Source: JBPESP01 sp051710585 (GTDB lineage: Bacteria > Pseudomonadota > Gammaproteobacteria > Enterobacterales > Enterobacteriaceae). From it: DNA of 64,000 nucleotides. The stretch lies in the NCBI GenBank assembly GCA_051710585.1, contig JBPESP010000001.1, forward strand, positions 558,001-622,000, written 5' to 3'. Both the position numbers and the translations under genes were made by a program. Of this stretch, positions 41,775 through 52,450 are shown one piece after another; positions within the stretch are counted from its first letter, which is position 1; each line of letters opens with the position of its first letter. The notes below the pieces were generated by a model. It ran no database searches. It was not told the origin of the DNA and worked only from the letters and a program-made list of their open reading frames with translations.

Positions 41775-42720
41775 AGTAGTTTATACTGCCATACTGAATT
41801 TGAATATCTGAACAGAGATGGAATGCTTATCTCAGAATAACATGGGTGCATCAATGATAAATAAGAAATATTAGTTCTGAATTCAAACGTGAATTTGATT
41901 AATTTATTATCAAGCAATATTATACTTTTATCGCGAAAAAAAAGAAAAAGTCATGGACATCAGGTTTTTACGATAACGAAATAGATGAAACAATTTTGTA
42001 ATTGAGTGGCGGAGAAAAACACAAAAAACTGACTATATCAAGCAAAGAATAAATTATAATGAATAGAAATAAAATAAAATATTAAAAGGCTATAGTCCTC
42101 TCAATGTCAGATTCCCTGAACAGTTCTTATTAATCTAGAAATTCAGAGGATAGTATCCTTTTAACTACTCTTTGCTACGTGTTCAGGTTTTATCACAGTA
42201 GTTTCAAAGATTGAAAAGTCGTTCTGATAAACTAGACAACAGGTAAATAATATTTCATAATCAGGTTCATAACCTTACAGTATATCCGCCATGATGCAAT
42301 TGGTACGAGAAGTATCCCCACCATTCTAATACAGAGAGAGGCTTCCGTATGGGGTAGGGCACTGATTCAGAGGCAGGCATGAAAAGAACTGCGTTAATTA
42401 ATTGTCAACAGCCAACGTACAGGTATAATCGTGGCGGTCAGGAGCATGTACGATTCCGAATTATCTTGAGCGTTAATTCGCTATAACAGAGTGAAATAAG
42501 TTTTCAGAACTCTAAAAGAAATGAGTTTATATTTAGTAATTGGTTATATAAATTTAAGTGAGGCAGTGTATAAAGTTGCAGACCATATTGTGGAATATAA
42601 TAGCGCACTCAGGTCGCATAAATATAACGCTAGTCGCCATAAAAGAAATTATAAAATAGATACTTTGGAGACTATAAAACGATGGTCTTTTTTAGTTAGC
42701 CGACTCTACATATAGAGAAA
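41775..42720 (+). mobile_element. IS3-family remnant, copy 3 (internally deleted)
   Basis: Same element as copy 2. Left part shares CTGAATTTGAATATCTGAAC with the others; orfA traces as ISSEFKREFD with a frameshift at its start, then MSDSLNSS-like sequence near 42105-42130. orfB: QQPTYRYNRGGQEHV (IS3-type QQPTHRYKRGGHEHV), ELS-like NYLER, then directly MSLYLVIGYINLSEAVYKV...SALRSHKYN (VPVTGYVSFSDAAHAI...ALRPHEYN). The DDE core is deleted between the same two points as in copy 2. It appears to have entered the decaying ycgB gene. Confidence 0.92.
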
Positions 42721-43074
42721 TATTCGTTTTCTGAAAGAATTATATATTTAATTTCTTATTACCGTGAATAACGGTGGGTTGACTGTTGTGGTAACTAAGT
42801 AAACAAGTATGTGTTTTATCCTGCAAACAACAATAGAAATTATATTAATGCTAATTAATATAATTTCTAATCACTTTATTTTATTAGCTCAGTTTTTACT
42901 TTAGCTATTAAATTAGTTCTGTAGTAAAGTTTTAATAAAATATTAATAGTTCTCCAGCCGGAGTGCATGACGACACTTATGGTGCATTTTTTTATTTATC
43001 TTTCACATACTAGTATTTTCTGCTGTAGATAGTGGAAAGAGATTTTGAATTAGATAACCATTATAGATAATTAT
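42721..43074. other. Non-coding with AT-rich hairpin
   Basis: Between IS copy 3 and dadA. No ycgB N-terminus recognised. Holds the 15-bp inverted repeat listed separately. The dadA promoter region would have been here. Confidence 0.4.
42835..42868. repeat. 15-bp perfect inverted repeat
   Basis: AGAAATTATATTAAT (42835-42849) and its exact complement (42854-42868) with loop GCTA. Pure AT-rich stem without T tract beyond it, about 115 nt past the IS remnant. It may be a relic of a terminator or a small insertion. Confidence 0.6.
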
Positions 43075-44170
43075 TTTTAGCAGTAGCATCATTGGTGTAA
43101 CGTCGGCTTTCTATTTAGCGCAAAAGGGCATGAAGTTACTGTACTCAACCGTGTCAGCCCAGGCCAGCATTATAGAAGCGTCAACAATGCTGGCCAGATA
43201 TTGCACGGCTATTCCGTCACTTTAGGTTATACTCGTTTTTATGTTCAAAGGCATTAAATAGATTTTTTAGCACCATACAGCGCCCTATCAGCATTACTTT
43301 TAATAAAAGTCGCATGATACGTCTAGTGATGATATAGGTGCGATTGTTTAAAAAATACCTAACTAAATTAATTTTCTAAAGTAATTTTTTAATGCGCAAT
43401 GCGATATTGCGTGCGTAAGGCGTACCCTGTAGTAAGTGTTACTAGCAGTTAAAATCAACTGGTCAATCCCAAGCTAGTTCTGGCGGATATTACTATTACC
43501 ACAAGCTTTTATGTGGTTACATCTTTCGAATTATATAACCGACGATCATCAGTTATATACCTGCTATTTTGCTGCAATAGCGGTATAAAATATAGTGTTG
43601 AATTTCATTATAACAATCCTATTGCATGCCTTGGCACGTAATGATGATCGTGTTGATGGCGCTGATATCCTATTAAAATGTGATGCTCCATGATGTTTTG
43701 TTTATTTTGGTTTATCCACTAAAGGATATCCACTGACGATCTCATTAGGGAATTGGCAGGGTTCAGTGTACCGGTATAATTTGTGCTGAATGAAATCTAT
43801 GAAGTTGCCATCACACTTGCTGCCATTGGTAGCTTCTGGTAGGCGATATAGCAAGAAAAAATCACCAGTTTTTGATAGTAATATATCGGCAAAAGATCGG
43901 TTGGTGCTTGAAACGCTGATTCAAAATTTATTCACCGCGGGGATGATATTAAGTAAGCGATGTTCTTGATCAGGCCTGCGGCGGATATAGCCGGGAGAGG
44001 TGCGCTTCTGATGGGTGTCATGGGCTGCAAATTTTTATCTAAATAATACCTGGGCATACTCCACTTAGCTGGACAATATGGCGTATGGTTTAGGTATCTT
44101 TTAGCGGATATTATCCATGCACGAGTACACTTAAAATTCATTATAAAGATCTCTCGGTCGTGTGTTATGC
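43075..44170 (+). pseudogene. dadA: dadA pseudogene (D-amino acid dehydrogenase)
   Basis: Immediately upstream of alr/dadX, as in E. coli dadAX. Reads IIGVTSAFYLAQKG (VVGVASAWYLNQAG), KGHEVTVLNR (AGHEVTVIDR), NNAGQILHGYS (ANAGQISPGYA), FYVQRH (MFQRH); at the end LNNTWAYST-stop-LDNMAYGLGIF ([20 protein letters not shown]) and DLSVVCYA (DLSVARYS). Frameshifts and stops, and the middle is poorly preserved. DadA oxidises D-alanine to pyruvate; its loss turns a catabolic operon into a racemase-only locus. Confidence 0.93.
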
Positions 44171-44254
44171 ACTAAAGTTTGATTCTGTAGCGATTGTGTA
44201 GCAAGTCCTGAGGTTGTCTTTAGCGGAAATTTTATAGAAGTAAGGAGCTGTTTC

Positions 44255-45325
44255 ATGCCACGTCCGATTATAGCCACGGTAGATTCCGCGGTGTTAGCGT
44301 CTAATTTAACCGTTGTCCGTCGCTATGCGCCACAAGCGCACGTATGGTCGGTTGTCAAAGGCAATGGCTACGGTCATAGTTTGAATGCTGTTTGGCAAGG
44401 ATTGCAGAAAACGGATGGTTTTGCGCTGCTGGATCTTCATGAGGCAGTAGTGCTGCGTGAAAAAGGATGGCGAGGTCCCATTTTATTGCTGGAGGGTTTT
44501 TTTCAGCCGGCGGATTTAGTTATTATTGATCGCTATAGATTAACCACCGTCGTGCATAGCGATTGGCAGATTGATGCTTTAAGACGGATGAAGCCTCTTG
44601 CGCCACTAGATATTTATTTGAAACTAAATAGTGGAATGAATCGGCTAGGCTTTAGCGAACAGGTATTTCCTGGTGCCTGGCAGGCGCTGAACGCACTTAA
44701 ACATGTGGCAAGCCTAACGTTAATGACTCACTTCGCCTATGCGGATATGCCGGAAGGGGTTAATGGGCAAATGGCGATAGTGGCACGCGCAAGTGATGGT
44801 TTGACAGGCCCGCGCTGTATGGCGAATTCCGCTGCTACTTTTTGGCATCCCGAGACCCATGGGGAATGGGTGCGACCAGGAATTATTCTCTATGGTGCAT
44901 CCCCCAGCGGGAATTGGCAAGATATCGCTACTAGTGGTTTGCGGCCAGCAATGACACTGCAAAGCGAATTGATTACTGTGCAGTCAGTATTGGCAGGTGG
45001 CCGTATAGGTTATGGCGGCTGTTACAAGGTAAGGGAAACGCAGCGAGTCGGTATCGTCGCTTGTGGTTATGCTGATGGCTATCCACGCCGCGCGCCGACT
45101 GGGACACCAATTTTGGTTGAAGGCGTAAGAACACGAACTCTCGGGGTGGTATCCATGGATATGCTGATGGTGGATTTGCAGCCTTGTCCGCAGGCCCATA
45201 TCGGTTCTGTGGTAGAGCTCTGGGGAGATAATATTAAAATTGATGAAGTAGCGGCGTCTGCTGATACTCTTGGCTATGAACTGATGAACGCACTGACATC
45301 GCGGGTTAGAGTACAAATTCGTTGA
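44255..45325 (+). CDS. dadX: Alanine racemase
   Basis: 356 residues, same length as E. coli DadX and aligned end to end; the dadA-dadX-cvrA order supports dadX rather than alr. Interconverts L- and D-alanine using pyridoxal phosphate. PLP-binding Lys35 in VWSVVKGNGYGH, and the second catalytic Tyr lies in RIGYGGCYK; WVRPGIILYGASPSG, GIVACGYADGYPR and SMDMLMVDL are also conserved. GGAG before the ATG. Since dadA is dead, the enzyme now most likely supplies D-alanine for peptidoglycan instead of serving alanine catabolism. Confidence 0.96.
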   Translation: MPRPIIATVDSAVLASNLTVVRRYAPQAHVWSVVKGNGYGHSLNAVWQGLQKTDGFALLDLHEAVVLREKGWRGPILLLEGFFQPADLVIIDRYRLTTVVHSDWQIDALRRMKPLAPLDIYLKLNSGMNRLGFSEQVFPGAWQALNALKHVASLTLMTHFAYADMPEGVNGQMAIVARASDGLTGPRCMANSAATFWHPETHGEWVRPGIILYGASPSGNWQDIATSGLRPAMTLQSELITVQSVLAGGRIGYGGCYKVRETQRVGIVACGYADGYPRRAPTGTPILVEGVRTRTLGVVSMDMLMVDLQPCPQAHIGSVVELWGDNIKIDEVAASADTLGYELMNALTSRVRVQIR

Positions 45326-45374
45326 GCGGGTCTCTCTTTCGCTTTTTATTGTGGCGTACAGGGTACACGTGTGT

Positions 45375-45399
45375 TGTCTAGCATCCATAGAGCTAGACA
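45375..45399 (+). terminator. Hairpin after dadX
   Basis: TGTCTAGC/GCTAGACA 8-bp stem (45375-45382 with 45392-45399), 50 nt past the dadX stop. No T tract, so only a possible transcript end or stabilising stem. Confidence 0.35.
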
Positions 45400-46937
45400 G
45401 TGCAGGCTATAATTGCTATTAGTACTAAATAATAGAGTTATCATCGATAAGCTGACTTTTATAAGGCTGAGTACTAGTATTAGATTCTAAATACTATCAA
45501 CATTATCCCAAGTTTCAGATACGTTGGATGATCTCGTGTTATGAATCACTTGACTGGCGATAATGTTTTTAACGTTATATAAAGCTTTTGGTGCTAAATA
45601 CCATAGAAAAAGGCCAGAGGAGATAAGCTTGTCTTCTTTCATGATAACTTGCGACGAAAATAAGCCTGAGTGAATACCGCTACTATGAGTAAGGTTATAT
45701 CCTCGGTAGGCAAAGAAAATAAACCAGCGCTATGGAAAATAGTAACTTATAGTGTATAAAACAGGGTAATTGATATCTGGAAGTTCCCGTAGTACGGGTT
45801 TTTACTAGAGCCTGCCACAAGCTATCAGCTAACAAGACTAACAGTGAATAAACCCACAGCCATCGCTCAGAATAGTGTTTGTTAACTGACGGTTACCATA
45901 AAAGCAATTCTTCTCATTGTATACAGCGTATACTGACTAATATCAGATCAGTAATAAGTTGCCTGATGCCTATGAAAGATGGATTATTGATTGGATGAGG
46001 GATACTTCAGTATGAAACTCTTAAGTTATGACGGAAGAACCGATAGGTGGAAATTGATGTTCAGCGGACCAAGTAATATCAGCAATAAAAGAAGTAAAAA
46101 GAAATGTTTTGTTTGCACTTCACCATGAAGAGATAGGTTAAGCAACAATAATTACCTACTAAATAAAGTATATGATACTATCACTATAATTTATTTAGTA
46201 GGTAATAATAAATTGACATCTATAATTGGTGAGAGGGTTAATTTCTTCATCTGGTAAAGCAGTATGTATTATTAATTTTCGTGATTAATATGTAATCATT
46301 TCTAGCATATTTTATTTTTACCTGAAACAAGAAGATAAAGTTAGTATAAAATTTCAAAAATTTTGTGTTTAACTTCTTATCGTACTATAATAATAAATTA
46401 TTGCCAAATGCTTTAGCTTAAGTCAGGCGAGCTTATTTTTAAGTGGCGGCTATTACCGCTACGAAGTCACCGTAGGCAAAAACAAAATAGAGTAGTAGCG
46501 TGAGGTTAAAAGGGTAGTGGTAACAATGGTTAACTGTTTTGTTAAAATTGGTTTGTTACTATCCATTCTCTTACACCTGCTGATCGCTATAAAATATACT
46601 GGTAGTGATCAAGGAAAGGAAGGCACTTTAGGAAAGAATATGCATGAAAAAAAAGATATGCTGAGTTAAAGAAGTTCTGGAGGATATCTAATCCTAGCGA
46701 TATGTGCAGCTAGCCTAGCTATAGGGTAAGGGTATTCAAAAAGTCTATAATTTCTCGTGGCGATACTAAATTAAGCTAATTAGCAATACATCTGTATGTT
46801 TAGTGGTATATGGTAATATGCTAGTATAATATCTTTATTTTTTTTAATATTCCATACCTGGGTGGAAGTGGAATGGGTTCGCTGTTTTTCATAAGTGTTC
46901 GTGCTAGCACTGAACCGCGAGGTAATAGTCTTTTCCT
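45400..46937. other. 1.5 kb non-coding between dadX and cvrA
   Basis: dadX and cvrA are adjacent and convergent in E. coli, so this insert of 1.5 kb is unexpected there. No gene remnant recognised. It contains the 17-bp inverted repeat at 46151-46206. Confidence 0.4.
46151..46206. repeat. 17-bp perfect inverted repeat
   Basis: ATTACCTACTAAATAAA (46151-46167) and its exact complement (46190-46206) enclose 22 nt. Both sides are bordered by AATA, which could be a 4-bp target duplication. The arrangement resembles a minimal inverted-repeat element or the fused ends of one; no second copy was noticed in the window. Confidence 0.55.
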
Positions 46938-48668
46938 TTAAGCTGAATCGTCGGCAATCTTAATGCCTATTTTGCTAATTTGATGCTCATTTTTTTCGGC
47001 GATACTCCATACAATACCTTCTGCCACAACATGATCACCGATTACTGGTTCTCCTCCGCCGAGCAATGCCATAACAAATTGGTTGAGGGTTATTTCACTA
47101 TCAACTTCGTCGGCGAATTTTAGACCGTAAATAGATGATATATCGCGCAAACGTGTGCTAGCTTCCAGAATAAAATCGCCGAAGAAACGCTGATCTAGCG
47201 CGATGGGTGGTGATTGGCTGAACAATCTGCCTAGCGCGGGCAGATCCCGCTCTCGTCCAATGACACAAAGCACATCCCCTTGATGTAGCCGGGTACTAGC
47301 AGTAGGGTGAAGTAATACATTATCGCGAAATAAAGCAGCGATGCGCGTATAACATGGCATTTTTAAATCACGCACCGCCGCGCCAACACACCAGTTTTCC
47401 TCTCCTAATTGATATATAAACTGTTCCCAGGGGTTTTCCGGATGAATATCCATACCCACGCGGGAAATAGGCGATGCGGTAGGTGGTATGACTACTTTTG
47501 CCAGCTTGGCGGCAAAGCTGAGTGAGGTACCCTGTAAAAGCAATGAAATAAGAACAATGAAGAAAGCAACATTAAAATATAGGCGTGCATTATCTAAGCC
47601 AGCCATCATTGGAAACACTGCTAGAATAATCGGAACCGCTCCACGCAGGCCAACCCAAGAGAGAAAAATCCGCTCGCGGGTAGTGTAGTTGCGAAACGGT
47701 AGGAGACTGATAAAAATCGACAGAGGACGAGCAATCAACATTAGCCATAAGGATAAATTGAGTGCCGGAAAAGCAATCATCCATAAATCGCTTGGTGTCA
47801 CTAGGAGTCCCAACACCAAGAACATGCAAATCTGGCTAAGCCAGGCCATACCGTCAAAAGTTTGTAAAATACCGTATCTATTGCGTATTGGCCGGTTACC
47901 CAGCACAAAGCCACACAAATAAACAGCAAGGATACCACTACCTTCTAGTGCGGTAGTTAAGGCGAAAATCATGATGCCACCGCTGACCGCCAGAAGGGGA
48001 TATAGGGCGTTAGTTAGCGTGATATGGTTAATGACCTGCTGTAATAGCCAGCCGCCACCTAGACCTACGATCACACCGAGACCAAACTCGCGGATAAGAT
48101 GCACCAAAAATAGCCAGTTAAGGTGAGTCTGGGCGTTTTGGATCATAGCGATAAGCGTGATAGTCAAAAACACCGCCATAGGATCATTACTGCCTGATTC
48201 AATTTCAAGTGTAGAAGTTACACGCTCGTTCAGCCCTTTATTTCCTAACAGAGAGAACACCGCTGCGGCGTCAGTAGAGCCGATAATAGCGCCGATAAGC
48301 ATGCCTTCAATTTTATCCAGCCCAAAAAGCCAGGCGGCTGCCATACCAGTCAAACCGGCCGTGATCATAACCCCCACTGTTGCTAGAGAAAGTGACGGCC
48401 AAAGTGCGAGACGAAAAGCGATTGCCTGGGTACGCATACCACCATCCAGTAAAATCACTGCTAGCGCCAGGTTACTGATAAGATAGGCCACAGGATAATT
48501 ATCAAACGCAATGCCGCCAAGACCATCAATTCCAGCTAACATCCCAATAGCCAAAAAAATTACTAGAATAGGGATGCCAAGACGCGAGGAAAAGGCGCTG
48601 AGTAAGATACTCCCCCCCACCAATATTGAACCTATAATAAATAAATTTATGATGGTGCTGCTGTCCAA
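46938..48668 (-). CDS. cvrA: CvrA (NhaP2) K+/H+ antiporter
   Basis: 576 residues (E. coli 578). CPA1-type antiporter of the inner membrane with about 13 membrane segments, exporting K+ (or Na+) for H+. Conserved: SSRLGIPILVIFLAIGMLAG, LDGGMRTQ, GSTDAAAVFSLLGNKGLNER, EIESGSNDPMAVFLT with the ion-binding Asp, and WVGLRGAVPIILAVFPMMAG. A cytosolic RCK_C/TrkA-C-like domain follows from about residue 400. The start is TTG (E. coli ATG) with AGGAG seven bases before it; the nearby ATG at 48673 is out of frame. A run of seven C at 48612-48618 encodes Gly-Gly near the N-terminus. Otherwise undamaged. Confidence 0.96.
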   Translation of the reverse strand: MDSSTIINLFIIGSILVGGSILLSAFSSRLGIPILVIFLAIGMLAGIDGLGGIAFDNYPVAYLISNLALAVILLDGGMRTQAIAFRLALWPSLSLATVGVMITAGLTGMAAAWLFGLDKIEGMLIGAIIGSTDAAAVFSLLGNKGLNERVTSTLEIESGSNDPMAVFLTITLIAMIQNAQTHLNWLFLVHLIREFGLGVIVGLGGGWLLQQVINHITLTNALYPLLAVSGGIMIFALTTALEGSGILAVYLCGFVLGNRPIRNRYGILQTFDGMAWLSQICMFLVLGLLVTPSDLWMIAFPALNLSLWLMLIARPLSIFISLLPFRNYTTRERIFLSWVGLRGAVPIILAVFPMMAGLDNARLYFNVAFFIVLISLLLQGTSLSFAAKLAKVVIPPTASPISRVGMDIHPENPWEQFIYQLGEENWCVGAAVRDLKMPCYTRIAALFRDNVLLHPTASTRLHQGDVLCVIGRERDLPALGRLFSQSPPIALDQRFFGDFILEASTRLRDISSIYGLKFADEVDSEITLNQFVMALLGGGEPVIGDHVVAEGIVWSIAEKNEHQISKIGIKIADDSA

Positions 48669-49799
48669 ACATGATCTCCTTTAATTATTTTATCTCATAA
48701 TCTGCTTCAGTCTATCCTGCAGAGACATTGTGACCCGAAATTCCTACCATGACTGTCTGCCTAAAAGCATCGGCACCATGACTTTAAAATGGGGGGGAGG
48801 GAGATTCACCTCACTCGCTAAGCGAGTTATCCGTTGAAGCCCGCAATTGGAGCGAAAAAGCGGGAAACCTAGTCTGGCAAACCATCCTGGCCGGTACTCA
48901 ATTAAACTACCTTTTTGCTCACAACAAAAAGCTGTTTTTACTATTAAGCTGTTTAAGCGTTTAACCTTTTTTATCGGAATATGCCAAAACAGTTCCTTTT
49001 ACCACTAGGTGGCATCCGGTTATGCTGCTCGCCCGCTTCGCATTCGCTTGCGGGCGTTTGCAATATTGGTATGACTTGTGCTTCAGCCAAGATACTGTAT
49101 TTTTTTGTAATATGCGGTTCCACTCTAAATGCAACACTTGCCCTTACCATTGACGCATTAGCGCCGTTATTAATCTTAACGAGGTAAGCAATATTTCAAA
49201 CTCTAATCACCGTCGGTCCGAAAGCGCGCACGTCAGTTGTTCATAATGCGTGCTCGATCTTTTGAGGTGGACTTTATGGTGGGCTCGGGTATTATAAATA
49301 TTAATAATATATAATATATAAATTATTTAATATAAATTGCTTGCAATCAGCAAAAAAAATAAAGTCTATCAGTTCTGTTTACTTAATTTTAAATAGGGGT
49401 AATACATATTCGCCTTTTTTGTAATCAGTAAATGGTATGAAAAACATATTGCGCCACGGGCTCGCTTTTCTAGGTAAACCTAGGCCTGAGGTGAGGATAC
49501 ACAGGAGACATGAGATTAGAAGATAATTCATTGCATAGCGTAGAGTGTCCGCTGTACAAAGCGGAAATATTAGAGATTTTTATTGAGTTATCTTTTAAAA
49601 ACCTGTAGAACAGTGGATAAATATCCTTCAGATGCAGCGTGTACTGCATACAAAATTTGTAAATTGCACCTTAACTCTTTATATGTTGTATGTACATTAC
49701 AAGGTCTAGTGTATCTGGTAAGCAATTTCTATATAGCTGCAATAGTAGTGTAATAACAGGAGCAGGTGATGACTCGCCAGCAAATTATGTTACAGGATT
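48669..49799. other. Non-coding, partly GC-richer
   Basis: Upstream of cvrA. The part 48790-49260 is noticeably richer in GC and has stop-free pieces (such as 48981-49187, plus), so it may be a younger gene fossil, but I could not name it; ldcA and emtA are the E. coli neighbours and do not match convincingly. A CGCCCGC/GCGGGCG stem lies near 49030-49056. Confidence 0.4.
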
Positions 49800-50640
49800 A
49801 AAACAATCCATCTAGCTTTCACCATTTGACAGCTGACACTTATGAGGCATATATTTTCCATTAATTCAGAATATATCGTTTTGATAATTTTCTCTAATGG
49901 GATTAGAGCGCTTGAAACAGTCGTTCTACTGTTTTTCTTCTGGATACAGAAGAACTTATTTTTATCTACCTCTTCTGATTAGGTATTGTGTTGGATATAG
50001 ACTACATCCAAAATCTAGCTCTCTGGACACGTCAAGCAGCCAGAGCATCGCTGTCTTGCTGTATGATTCTTCTAGATAACACAAATCGAAGACATCTATA
50101 AAAAGCACCTGATTAATTTTTTAGCGTAGTTCCGTAATTTCTCAGTGGAACTTTCATGCTCCAGTAAATTGCACCGCTTCACTTGTTGACTAGTCGGTAC
50201 ATTTTGCCTTTTTTTCAAAGAGAGGTGGATTGTGCAATGCTTAACTACTCTACTGGTCATGACGATGCGCTTGAGTAGCGAATTTTGCATTGAACACATT
50301 GAAAAGAATTTATCCGCTTTGGCTTACATTACTTTGATCGCCCATCCTCTTCTTCCGGAAGAGGCGGCCGCTCGATGTGTTTTTTTGTACTAACTAAGTG
50401 ATCATTGAGATAAACTCTTGACGACACATGGCTTTCTAGCCCTTATATAAAGATAAGCGTATCGATCTTAACTTTACTCTTTAATACATCAATAGTTAAC
50501 ACTTATTAAATAGCCCCCTGTAATCAACTTTTTATTTAAAATTTATTAATGGCGCAAGAAACGCAGCTATTTAATTATCCTATTTCCGTTAAGTAGTTTG
50601 TTGATAAAATAGGCCATTGTTCCTCGGAACAACCTTATCT
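49800..50640 (-). pseudogene. yeaH: yeaH pseudogene
   Basis: Downstream of yeaG as in E. coli. The readable part is 50299-50096: SMQNSLLKRIVMTSRVVKH ([23 protein letters not shown] aligned) and ESSTEKLRNYAKKLIRCF (RLRKEIAELRAKIERVPF). The remainder was not traced; borders are estimates, and the gene is clearly shortened (E. coli 427 codons). YeaH is a von Willebrand-type partner of the YeaG kinase. Confidence 0.7.
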
Positions 50641-50649
50641 GCGCGTTAT

Positions 50650-52450
50650 GTGTTAAGACGATTTCTTGACTTGTAGATACCATTCATATAATAGGTTAGA
50701 CATGTTTATGTGTATATCTCTTTTCCATATACATCATTCAAAAAAGTTATCATTTTGCTTATCTGTGAAAGTTTCCTCATTACATGCTTCAATCGCTAAA
50801 AATTATTTAGTGTTGGAGAACATCTTTTTTCCTCAACAACAACACGTAATTTTTCATAACCGATCAAGTTAAGATTACACCGTTGTTGGTTTTGTTGGGA
50901 GCATATATAGTTAACTTAATGATTAAATTTCAAAAATTCTTTAGATTACTAATAATTGTCAGCTTTTAATTTTCTCTATTTCAGTGTTTAATGCTTCGTG
51001 GTTAAGCAGTTGCACGGTATCCTGATTGTTGTATTTCTAAGCTTTAATCTAAAATAGGTGTAGGTCGTCACCACCTCATCTAGAGGTTAAAAAATGTTTG
51101 ACAATATTTTGAATAGGATTCCAGACGTCTTTTTTGGATCTCCTTCCTGATAAATTCGGTTCACTTTGGAATAAAGTAGCTCTTTAAATATTTTAGATAT
51201 TTCGCTATTTCCTGTAGAGCTTGTTCAGGCTCAATCTTACTGTTCTAAGACGTAGAACATGGTTACTAGGTTAGCTATCACCTCTTTATAATCAAAATTT
51301 AAGACCCATGATAGAATAGAAAAGCGCTAGAATCTCCAAAGTCTCCCGCCGCGCAAGATGATTCCGATAATTTACTTTGGCTGATTAGTTTTCTATAGAT
51401 TCTCATTTCCTGCAAAACTAGTAGTCAAAAAGAAACCTCAACCATATATATGGTTGAGGAATGCCTTTTATTTCTTAAATATTAAGTAATTGCGCTTTAT
51501 TTTATTTATGGTAGCACACCAGGATGATGCCGTTGAGTGGCATAACAGTATTTTTTTACTGCTGCTATAATTTATAATTGCCCGCTTATATGCAGGCAGT
51601 AGCGGTTGAAATACCTTAATTTTCGCTTTGAAATATCTTGATAAGTTCTATTAAGCTTGGTTGCCGTCAGCATAGCGTGCTAAATAAGTAGCCGTAGACA
51701 TGGGGGTTGTTTGTATCCATGCTTTTCCAATTTATAGAAGTCTATTTCACCGCTAAGCGCTAAAATTTCCTAATTATTTTCATCGTTAAGGTTGGTTTTG
51801 AGTATACCGTACTATTCTAAAATCATCAGCTAGATATTTATTATTTTAAAGTGAGTCCCACTATAGCCACTGAATTCATCAAACTGTTTGTGGTTTAGGG
51901 ATGGTAACTTAATGGTAGCGAGATAGAGCAGGGGAATTTCGTATTTCTTTTTTTTAAAATATCTATTTTATGAGATAAACAAGTAAAACGAATGGTTGCT
52001 AACTCTGGTTATGTTTACTGTTAATGCTGAGTATATAGATAGAGATAGGGATGGGATATCTGCTGCATTAGCGATTTTAGGCATATAGCGAGCGATACAT
52101 TTCCCGCTGTTCACCAGACCCTGAGAAGGTAAAGAATTTGATTCTTTCTTTTAGAAAGAACATATATTTAGGATAAGAAACAATTTGCTCAATGATTTCT
52201 TTGGTTTGGAAGAAATCCTTAAAGGCCGAATAACAGGGAATCATATGGTTTAAAATAGGCGAGATAGAGGAGGTTCCTGAAAAAATATTAATCATTATAG
52301 GTATCTGTGATACAAATCAGTATTTCTTCAGTGGTGGTTGCAAAAATACTACAGTACTTATCGATACTGGTGTATCGTAAAGAATTTCTGCAAGGTGAAC
52401 TCTTTATATAATTTATAGAGATATTTATCTTGCATTTAGCATAAGCTAAA
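50650..52450 (-). pseudogene. yeaG: yeaG pseudogene (PrkA-type kinase)
   Basis: Minus strand: KEFTLQKFFTIHQYR near 52400 (E. coli EELSLQEFLTLCRQDR); 52295-52080 IPCYSAFKDFFQTKEIIEQIVSY then FLKERIKFFTFSGSGEQ (ARYPAFEEFYGMEEAIEQIVSY, LEEKKQILYLLGPVGGGKS), with the P-loop broken; C-terminal end near 50830-50660 SYEKLRVVVEEK, FLNDVYGKEIYT, YYMNGIYKSR (SYEKLRVVIEKK, FVDRMMEKGYTR, CEWYLRVRKS). Frameshifts and stops. YeaG is a stress/starvation serine kinase in E. coli. Confidence 0.93.
51436..51459. repeat. 24-bp perfect palindrome inside yeaG remnant
   Basis: CCTCAACCATAT followed by its exact complement, no unpaired centre; flanked by AAAAAGAAA on the left and CCTTTTATTTCTT on the right, so it looks like a bidirectional terminator. 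It sits in the middle of the former yeaG reading frame. Confidence 0.6.

Noticed and set aside
47488..48486. Several open frames antisense to cvrA
   Set aside because: Typical antisense shadows of a GC-richer conserved membrane-protein gene.
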